Below are positions 16,130-21,678 of a stretch of 22,215 bases of DNA, one piece after another. Location of the stretch: positions 1 to 22,215 of the forward strand of contig JAZDOR010000203.1 of the NCBI GenBank assembly GCA_043798435.1. The letters run 5' to 3'. Under the pieces are notes generated by a model. It worked only from the letters and a program-made list of their open reading frames with translations. It had not been told where the DNA came from and ran no database searches. A program made the translations under genes and the position numbers. The DNA comes from JAGUXG01 sp043798435. Lineage in GTDB: Bacteria > UBA9089 > UBA9088 > JAGUXG01. Position 1 is the stretch's first letter. Every line of letters begins with the position of its first letter.

Positions 16130-16265
16130 AATTGGTTTACAAAAAAAGTAACTACTCAGGTTCAGGGGTTAAAGAGTTCAAGGTTCACGGTTAATCCTCT
16201 TATTCTCTAACCTTGAACCGTGAACCTCAGAACCATAAACGAACACAATTTTTGCAAACCTGATT
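16130..16265. repeat. Palindrome with GGTTCAC-type 7-nt units and a GTAACTACTCA end
   Basis: The outer arms AATTGGTTTACAAAAAAAGT (16130-16149) and ACAATTTTTGCAAACCTGAT (16245-16264) pair. Inside, GTAACTACTCA (16148) resembles the MITE end, but no matching right end is seen. The core is 7-nt units GGTTCAG/AGGTTCA/CGGTT (16159-16192) with complement at 16209-16234. It is probably a truncated element. Confidence 0.6.
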
Positions 16266-16291
16266 TGTTTAACCACGAAGGCACAGAAAAT

Positions 16292-16527
16292 TCATTTAGC
16301 ATCTGTCCAAAATTCATCTAGCAAGGATTCGTCAAAGTCTTCACCTACCCAAATCTTGCCCTTGTTTAATCCAGCTATATGAGCTTTAAGGGGCATAGAG
16401 AAAGAACTAACCTGGCCAATAGTTTGCTACCTTCAGCAATAATAACCTCATTGCCTTCTAAGGCTAATGACAATAATTCAGGCAGTTTTGTCTTCTCATC
16501 ATAAACATCTATGGTTTTGGCAGCCTT
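16292..16527 (-). pseudogene. Decayed Phd/YefM-type (VapB-like) antitoxin gene
   Basis: Read on the - strand, two adjacent frames give consecutive parts of one antitoxin. First comes AAKTIDVYDEKTKLPELL, then LALEGNEVIIAEGSKLLARLV. After a one-base frame change near 16400 comes MPLKAHIAGLNKGKIW, then VGEDFDESLLDEFW and a stop at 16292-16294. The pattern (DV..AKT.L..LL, E.VII...GK..A.LV, then a GKIW..EDFDE tail) is that of Phd-fold antitoxins paired with PIN-domain toxins. No start codon is left: TAA precedes the first codons. No toxin gene remains downstream, where a repeat arm lies instead. AAAGGAG upstream may be its old ribosome binding site. Confidence 0.7.
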
Positions 16528-16537
16528 TTATTCTCCT

Positions 16538-16972
16538 TTATTCAGATAATGGGATGTTGCGGAAGGTAATATCTACTAATCCCTTTTCTTCAAGATATTT
16601 AGTCATAGCCTCAAGGAAATCCTCTGCATCTTCAATCCTCTTCTGCACCCGAGCGGGTTCTGGGTAGAATGCCACATCATAATCAGCTAAATAGCGGTCA
16701 TCCTGTTCTTCTCTTAGTATCTTTGAATATTTAGATTCAATCTTTTTAGTCTTTATCAAGTGCTTCCCAAAAAGTCTCTTCACCGCCTCATGAGAAGCAA
16801 CCTTCACATCTTCCATAAGTAAAACTGCCTTTGCTGTATGTAGGATTGCATAATAAGAACGAGAGATAGCATCTTCAAAAAGCTCTTCCTCAAAAAGCTT
16901 CTTTGCTGATCTCAAAGATTTAGCACCCCTTTCTATCTCCTTCTTTATCTCCTCTTCATTGGGAGACTTCAT
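16538..16972 (-). CDS. HEPN-domain protein, probable RNase toxin
   Basis: 144 aa, all-helical. The HEPN signature RSYYAILH (R38, six residues, H45) matches the Rx4-6H active site of HEPN ribonucleases, and a YLADYDV...A..FL segment closes the fold. In HEPN-MNT modules the HEPN protein is the toxin and the MNT nucleotidyltransferase neutralises it by modifying it. The start overlaps the MNT stop by 4 nt (ATGA), and AGGGAG lies just upstream. The C-terminal TFRNIPLSE does not look like part of the HEPN fold. It is identical to the C-terminus of the CsgG/FlgO-like protein, encoded by a 31-bp direct repeat. Confidence 0.85.
   Translation of the reverse strand: MKSPNEEEIKKEIERGAKSLRSAKKLFEEELFEDAISRSYYAILHTAKAVLLMEDVKVASHEAVKRLFGKHLIKTKKIESKYSKILREEQDDRYLADYDVAFYPEPARVQKRIEDAEDFLEAMTKYLEEKGLVDITFRNIPLSE
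16539..16569 (-). repeat. 31-bp direct repeat, copy A (HEPN 3' end)
   Basis: It matches 17371-17401 at 29 of 31 positions. The two internal differences, and the stop codon change just beyond, are all silent in the shared frame (TTC/TTT, TCT/TCC, TAA/TAG). Similarity stops at the stop codons and just before the shared TFRNIPLSE coding part. Confidence 0.9.
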
Positions 16973-17310
16973 ACAATCACTCCCTCTCTCTCAATATTTT
17001 TGGCAAACTGAAAATTGTTGCGTTTTAGATAGTCAATATGATATTTTGATACAACTTGAATAGATAGCCTATAATCAATCCCTTCATCTAACTCATAGCC
17101 AATCTCTCTGATTTTGTCCCCCTTTTTCCAATCCCCGCTTGAGATAACAACAATAATATCAATATCCGATTCCTTGGTGGCATCTCCTCTTGCCTTTGAG
17201 CCAAAGACAGATACCCCTAAGATTTCACCAGGGAATCTCTCTTCTATTTTTTGCCTAAATTCCTTTATAATCTCTCTTTCTTCTGAAGTAAGTTTTGAAG
17301 CAAATCTCAT
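16969..17310 (-). CDS. MNT-type minimal nucleotidyltransferase, probable antitoxin
   Basis: 113 aa. It has the nucleotidyltransferase motif VFGSKARGDATKESDIDI: G37-S38, then catalytic aspartates D49 and D51. A third acidic residue is not obvious in the DYRLSIQVV strand. MNT proteins paired with HEPN toxins add nucleotides to the toxin and inactivate it. It is the first gene of the pair, starting 59 nt after the CsgG/FlgO-like gene with only a weak ribosome binding site. Position and strand would allow transcription from the flagellar lipoprotein operon. Confidence 0.88.
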   Translation of the reverse strand: MRFASKLTSEEREIIKEFRQKIEERFPGEILGVSVFGSKARGDATKESDIDIIVVISSGDWKKGDKIREIGYELDEGIDYRLSIQVVSKYHIDYLKRNNFQFAKNIEREGVIV

Positions 17311-17369
17311 CTTTATTTACTATCTCTCTCAAGGCGATGTTGTCAACCCAGAGTTGCATCACTACCCTT

Positions 17370-18419
17370 CTATTCGGATAATGGGATGTTGCGAAAGGTA
17401 AGAACTCCAGCATCTATCTGTACAGTAAGACTTGGAAGCACCTTTCCCTCCTGCTTAACATCATTAAATCGTAAGGTAAGCTTTATCGAGGTGTTGGGGG
17501 CAAGATATTTCTTAAGGCTACTTATAGTGCCCAATGTTACATCATTAGCACGATAACTATTTCCCAAATCATTATATAGATATACATAAGGCTGGGAGTA
17601 GTTGCTATCAATTATTATCCAAGCAAGGTCTGTGTTTTTATTTGTAACCGTAAAATCACAGGTTATAACCTCTCCAGATTTCTTACACTCCTCCAAGGCA
17701 AAAAGGAAACCCCCTATTTCACCTGTCTGAATTGGCTTTTTTGGAGTTGGAGCTGGTGTAGAGGTAGTCTTTGCCTCTTCTTGGGCGGTAGATGCCCCCT
17801 TTACCCCTTCCTCCATCAATTTTTTTACGGCTTCATTTTTGTTTATGGCTGTTTGTGCCACAGCCAGAACATCACCCTTTTCAGTGCCAATTATTCTGGC
17901 ATTCACCTTCAGTTGCTTCACTAAATCACCGATTGTGCCGCTGACTATGGCATCTACACCCAATATCCTGCCCAATTGCTTGGCTGAGCCGGGGTCTATC
18001 AACTTGGTCAGGCTCAGTTTCTGCTCCTCAATAACCTTATTCAATAGGTTTCGCTCAATCACATTGAACTTCCCTGTCTTCTTCAGTCTGGTTATAAGCT
18101 CTTCAGAAAGATACCTTCCAAGGTTACTGACATTTCCTGTAAGGTCAGTAAAATCTACTATAGCAATGGTTGTCTTCTTCTGAGCAGTCATACCCTCTGT
18201 TATCTGCTGAACCAACTCATTGATGTTATCATCTAATTCCAGAGACATCTCCTTCTTTAATCTCTCTTGATCTTCCATTAATCTTGCCTGAGTCTTCTCC
18301 AATTCCATCATCCGCTGTATCTGGTCATCTGATGGTTTGATATTCTCTTTACCAAACATACACCCAGACAATACCAAGACTACCCCCCACACCAAGACAC
18401 CCTTTAATCTACCAAACAT
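17370..18419 (-). CDS. CsgG/FlgO-like outer-membrane lipoprotein
   Basis: 349 aa. The lipoprotein signal peptide has lipobox LSGC (C20). A coiled-coil segment covers about 30-75. A CsgG/FlgO-type domain covers about 83-190 (TTIAIVDFTDLTG, LGRYLSEELITRL, FNVIERNLLNKVIEEQ, GVDAIVSGTI). An Ala/Pro/Thr linker near 210-232 leads to a C-terminal beta-rich domain (about 235-349), DUF4352-like. FlgO is an outer-membrane lipoprotein of the Vibrio flagellar base; CsgG and LpoB share this fold, so the flagellar role rests on neighbours motA, motB and the LPP20/FlgT-like genes. AAGGAGGTG precedes the ATG. The C-terminus TFRNIPLSE is duplicated in the HEPN gene. Confidence 0.8.
   Translation of the reverse strand: MFGRLKGVLVWGVVLVLSGCMFGKENIKPSDDQIQRMMELEKTQARLMEDQERLKKEMSLELDDNINELVQQITEGMTAQKKTTIAIVDFTDLTGNVSNLGRYLSEELITRLKKTGKFNVIERNLLNKVIEEQKLSLTKLIDPGSAKQLGRILGVDAIVSGTIGDLVKQLKVNARIIGTEKGDVLAVAQTAINKNEAVKKLMEEGVKGASTAQEEAKTTSTPAPTPKKPIQTGEIGGFLFALEECKKSGEVITCDFTVTNKNTDLAWIIIDSNYSQPYVYLYNDLGNSYRANDVTLGTISSLKKYLAPNTSIKLTLRFNDVKQEGKVLPSLTVQIDAGVLTFRNIPLSE
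17371..17401 (-). repeat. 31-bp direct repeat, copy B (CsgG/FlgO-like 3' end)
   Basis: Partner of 16539-16569. The pair brackets the MNT-HEPN module at a spacing of 832 bp, like a cassette integrated at the 3' end of a protein gene that restores the end it entered. Confidence 0.9.
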
Positions 18420-18440
18420 TTCAACACCTCCTTATTTCAA

Positions 18441-18710
18441 GTAACACTTTAGCCATCTGAAGTAAAATTAGCCTTTTTAGAGAAATATAATATAATCACG
18501 AAACCCCGAAAGAGTGAAAACCAGAAAAAATATTTTTAACCACGAAGGACACGAAGGACACGAAGAATTATTCAAAATAATTTTTAATATTTTCATCTTT
18601 CTCTGTGTTCTCTGTGTGCTCTGTGGTTCAACTCTCTTTTTCCTTTTCGGGATTTCTCCCTTTCGGGCTTTCGTGTTTCTCCTTTTATTTCATTCTCGGT
18701 AAATAGTTAC
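18441..18710. mobile_element. GTAA-ended MITE (IS66-type), copy 3, between two lipoprotein genes
   Basis: 270 bp. The left end is GTAACACTTTAGCCATCTGA, identical to the left end of copy 1. The right end, on the other strand, is GTAACTATTTACC. The flanks TATTTCAA (18433-18440) and TATTTTTT (18711-18718) agree at only 5 of 8 positions, so the duplication is decayed or the element is recombinant. An inner pair (about 18498-18530 with 18647-18683) has CCCGAAA-like units. The innermost arms are mismatched: the left is 'ccacgaagga' type and the right is 'ctctgtg' type. Confidence 0.7.
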
Positions 18711-19765
18711 TATTTTTTCTCTGGCTGGGTTTGCTCCATCTGACTGATGATTGCCTTGCCAATAGCCTCACCTGCTTTCTTTAAGGCATTGATTCCAGCC
18801 TCTTCGGATGTCTGGCCAAAATCTGCTAAGCCAACCCTGTTCTCCTGAGCGATTATCTGACCATTCTTGAGGGAGATAACCTTTATATAGGCATCGGCTG
18901 AGGTTACGATGAGACCATATTGATTCTTACTGTTAGCTCTGGTGGAGCAGTTTCCTGTAACAATGAGATCAGCCAGGTTAGAGTATTCGGATCTAAGGGA
19001 AAAGATTCTCTCCTCCTGGATAGCCATACTCAGCTTCTCCACATTGGTCTTGCCAATATCCTGATCAGCAATCACCTGATACCCTGCTTCAAAGAGCCTT
19101 GATGAGAGTTCGTTAGCGACAATGGACTCCTCCATATCCTTTCCCAGGTTCTTCTCCAGGACCAAGACAATGACCTTTGTATCCTTTTTGGGAGCTAATA
19201 CCTTTTCTGGCTCTTTTTCTATCCCTTTTATCCTTTTTTGGGCTTCATCTATCTCCTTCTTGGGGATGGATGCCCTTACATAAGCCTTATAGAAAGTTCC
19301 TGTTGGAGTCTTATCAGCAAGCTGAATCTCATATCTTTCAATATACCAATTTTGAGCCTTAAATCTGCTGAAGTAGGCCTCAGCCATCTGTCTTTCTTGC
19401 TCTTTTGGGGCTAAGGCTGGGTCAGTTATCTCGCTTGAAAGGTTATAGCTTGTCTTCAGGCTCTCATAAATAACAGAGACATCTGCACCGATGAAATTGG
19501 CTGTCTTTACTGCACCGTCCCTGAAGGCATCGTATCTGGCATCCCTCTCTTCATCCCTCTTTCCAGAAAGTCCAACAAAATAGTAATATTCCTTATCATC
19601 TTCTGGTTCTTCATATATCCAGGAAGGTGGATTTTCCTTTGAGGCATAAACCAGGACTTCTCTTCTTCCTTCAGGGACACGCTTGTCTTTTACCACCACA
19701 TTAGAGGTAGCACATCCCATTAAAGTTACACATAAAAGTAGGATAAAATTTTTTGGGTTAATCAT
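18710..19765 (-). CDS. LPP20 + FlgT-like lipoprotein
   Basis: 351 aa. The lipobox is LMGC (C18). An LPP20-like domain (about 45-180) contains FVGLSGKRDEERDARYDAFRDGAVK and a NLSSEITDP segment, paralogous to the next gene upstream. A linker is followed by a C-terminal domain (about 195-345) resembling FlgT middle/C-terminal or CsgG-like folds, with TKVIVLVLEKNLG and LADLIVTGNCSTR. In Vibrio, FlgT forms the H ring and FlgP an outer-membrane ring; this protein may combine both modules. It starts 9 nt after the upstream gene and is in frame with it, separated by that gene's TAA. Its own stop TAG is completed by the G of a MITE end. Confidence 0.75.
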   Translation of the reverse strand: MINPKNFILLLCVTLMGCATSNVVVKDKRVPEGRREVLVYASKENPPSWIYEEPEDDKEYYYFVGLSGKRDEERDARYDAFRDGAVKTANFIGADVSVIYESLKTSYNLSSEITDPALAPKEQERQMAEAYFSRFKAQNWYIERYEIQLADKTPTGTFYKAYVRASIPKKEIDEAQKRIKGIEKEPEKVLAPKKDTKVIVLVLEKNLGKDMEESIVANELSSRLFEAGYQVIADQDIGKTNVEKLSMAIQEERIFSLRSEYSNLADLIVTGNCSTRANSKNQYGLIVTSADAYIKVISLKNGQIIAQENRVGLADFGQTSEEAGINALKKAGEAIGKAIISQMEQTQPEKK

Positions 19766-19774
19766 CCTTTTGAT

Positions 19775-20389
19775 TTACGGCTCAAATCCTCTTTTGATTG
19801 CTTCATCAAAGGCATCCATAGCTGCCTTATACTGCTCTTTTGCCCTTTCGTCCAAAGCCTCATCATACCTCTTTTGCATAATCCCTTTCTCTATTTGGGC
19901 TGTCTTTCTATAGGTTTCATCTATGGAACTGACAGGAACCTCTGAAAGGAGAAAGGCAATCCAGTAAGTCTTGCCTTGCTCATCTTGCCACTTTTCCTCA
20001 TACCATTCCTTCCCTGTCATCCTATTTACTAAGGCAGTTGACAGTTGCTCCTCAAATTCACGAGATACTACTGTTGGGTCTGTAATCTGACTTGATATAT
20101 TGTGGCTAGTCAGGAGTTTTTGGAAGTTGTCTTTAACCAGCGTGTTTATATAAACCGCTGCTTTTTGAAGGCTATGCCTTAAGGCATCGTCTCTTGCCCC
20201 TTTCTCTGTGGCAAACTTATCTGACTGCCCAACAAAAAAGGGAAAGCCCTTTTCTTTTATCATCCAGTCAGGTCTCCCTTTTTCATGGGTGCTCCAAACC
20301 AGCTTTTCATTTGAAGAAGATTGGGAAACTGGTCTTATAAATTTTTCGCCACATCCATAAAAGAACAGGGAAATAATCCCCGCTACCAT
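19775..20389 (-). CDS. LPP20/FlgP-like lipoprotein, 5' end split off by a MITE
   Basis: 204 aa as it can be read now. The LPP20-like domain has RPDWM, FFVGQSDKFATEKGARDDALRHSLQKAA, and HNISSQITDP. Homologues include FlgP of Vibrio and Campylobacter, an outer-membrane lipoprotein of the flagellar basal disk. The present ATG gives MVAGIISLFFYGC, a signal peptide with no basic residues, and no ribosome binding site. The true start (ATG at 20567-20569) lies beyond the MITE at 20406-20556. Joining across the element gives in-frame MKKFTSLMVAGIIS... with lipid cysteine C20. The interrupted copy may be poorly expressed or non-functional unless the element is absent in other cells. Confidence 0.8.
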   Translation of the reverse strand: MVAGIISLFFYGCGEKFIRPVSQSSSNEKLVWSTHEKGRPDWMIKEKGFPFFVGQSDKFATEKGARDDALRHSLQKAAVYINTLVKDNFQKLLTSHNISSQITDPTVVSREFEEQLSTALVNRMTGKEWYEEKWQDEQGKTYWIAFLLSEVPVSSIDETYRKTAQIEKGIMQKRYDEALDERAKEQYKAAMDAFDEAIKRGFEP

Positions 20390-20405
20390 TAAACTTGTAA
20401 ATTTC

Positions 20406-20556
20406 GTAACTATTTACCCAAGTGAAGTAGAAGACAATTGTTCACCGCAGAGCACGCTGAGAACGCAGAGAATTTACAAATTTTTTAAGTTTTTATTTCT
20501 CTGCGACCTCTGCGACCTCTGCGGTTAATCTCTTCTTCAGATGAGTAAAGTGTTAC
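20406..20556. mobile_element. GTAA-ended MITE (IS66-type), copy 4, inserted in a signal-peptide coding sequence
   Basis: 151 bp. The left end is GTAACTATTTACCCAAGTGA. The right end, on the other strand, is GTAACACTTTACTCATCTGA. This is the same two end types as copy 1 but in the opposite orientation. TAAATTTC directly flanks both sides (20398-20405 and 20557-20564), a perfect 8-bp duplication. Inside is a 'ccgcagag' palindrome (about 20443-20472 with 20498-20526). Excising the element plus one duplication copy rebuilds the 5' end of the LPP20/FlgP-like gene. Confidence 0.92.
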
Positions 20557-20582
20557 TAAATTTCTTCATTCTCATCACCTCC
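20557..20582 (-). pseudogene. Detached 5' end of the LPP20/FlgP-like gene
   Basis: Read on the - strand: GGAGG (20582-20578), 8 nt, then ATG AAG AAA TTT (from 20569). This is the original ribosome binding site and first codons (MKKF) of the gene now starting at 20389. Reading into the MITE from here meets a stop after about ten codons. Confidence 0.85.
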
Positions 20583-20595
20583 ATTTTACCATTTA

Positions 20596-20662
20596 AATTT
20601 GAAATGCTAAATGCTAAATTTGTAATTTGCAATGAATTTCCTCTGTGTCCTCTGTGGTGAAT
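20596..20662. repeat. Half element: AAATGCT heptamers joined to a 'ctctgtg' arm
   Basis: The 7-nt units AAATGCT, AAATGCT, AAATTTG, TAATTTG run into CCTCTGTGTCCTCTGTGG with no matching left arm. It is the mirror image of the composite at 7047-7138. Confidence 0.6.
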
Positions 20663-20670
20663 ATTGTTTT

Positions 20671-21471
20671 TTATTTCGCGGGTGCGGCTCCTTCTTTAGC
20701 TTTGACAGGAAAGCCTGTTGGTGGGAAAAAGGCTCTTAGTCTCTCTTCTACAATCCTCGGGTTGTCTCCTGCCTGGATAGAAAGGACACCTGTTATGGTA
20801 ATCTCTCTCACAAATATCTCTTCTTTGCTTATGGTTCCGAGTTTTGTTGACATAGGAATAAAAACAAGATTAGCTACAGCTACACCATAGAATGAGGCAA
20901 TAAAGGCAATGGCTAAGGAGTTGACGGTCTTCATAATATCCCCTCCACCCATCTTTGCCAGAGCACCAGCCAGACCCATAATAGCACCTAAAATGCCCAT
21001 AGTTGGAGCAATACCACCAACAGCCATCAGGTAGTTCTCTCCGATTTTATGTCGTTCTTCCATGCCAGCGGTGTCTGTCTCTAAGACGGCACGAATCAAG
21101 GCTGGGTCAATACCATCTACAACCAATTGAAGACCCTTTTTGAAGAATGGGTCATGAATCTTCTCTAAGTCTGCCTCAAGGGACAAAAGCCCTTCCCTCC
21201 TTGCTTTCTGGGCAAACTCAATCATCTGTTCAATGATTTCACCTGGTTCGTAATTGGGATGGAAAAAGACAAGTTTGCAATATGTTGGGAACTTCTTCAC
21301 ATGCTCAGGAAGATAACATATAGAGGCTGCACAGAAGCTTCCAACACCAATGATAACTAACCCTGGGATGTTGAGATACCCACTACCAACAATCTCATGC
21401 TCTTCAAGCATTATAGCCCCAATTAAAGCCGCAAACCCACCAATAACTCCAAGCAATGAGACTAAATCCAT
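20671..21471 (-). CDS. motA: MotA-like flagellar stator protein
   Basis: 266 aa with four membrane segments: two near the N-terminus, two at about 145-165 and 180-202. The cytoplasmic loop has AQKARREGLLSLE, with the charged residues that contact FliG. The proline-containing GGIAPTMGILG and the second conserved proline in VANLVFIPM are present. MotA forms the ion channel and torque generator with MotB. GGAG precedes the ATG at good spacing. It lies about 4.6 kb upstream of the motB genes on the same strand, with the lipoprotein genes and the toxin-antitoxin pair between them. Usually motA and motB are adjacent. Confidence 0.93.
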   Translation of the reverse strand: MDLVSLLGVIGGFAALIGAIMLEEHEIVGSGYLNIPGLVIIGVGSFCAASICYLPEHVKKFPTYCKLVFFHPNYEPGEIIEQMIEFAQKARREGLLSLEADLEKIHDPFFKKGLQLVVDGIDPALIRAVLETDTAGMEERHKIGENYLMAVGGIAPTMGILGAIMGLAGALAKMGGGDIMKTVNSLAIAFIASFYGVAVANLVFIPMSTKLGTISKEEIFVREITITGVLSIQAGDNPRIVEERLRAFFPPTGFPVKAKEGAAPAK

Positions 21472-21585
21472 TTCTTTACTCCTATATCTGTTTAGTATTA
21501 TAAAATCTTTCCTGAATTTTTTACAAGTTTTTATTTGGCAGTGATGTTATACCGAGAATAAATTCTCAAGCTTTAACCAAAAATG

Positions 21586-21634
21586 GTAATTACTCACAAT
21601 TTTAGGGGAATTTAGCCACAGAGGCCACAGAGAA
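21586..21634. repeat. Truncated element: GTAATTACTCA end plus 'ccacagag' arm
   Basis: GTAATTACTCACAATTTTAG resembles the left end of MITE copy 2, and CCACAGAGGCCACAGAG follows. No right arm or right end is seen before the next gene. A TTATACCGAGAATAAAT segment just upstream (from 21547) also occurs at about 16117 and 180. Confidence 0.55.
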
Positions 21635-21678
21635 ATAAATAGAAAATTATATCCACACAGATTTCTGTCCCTCTATAC

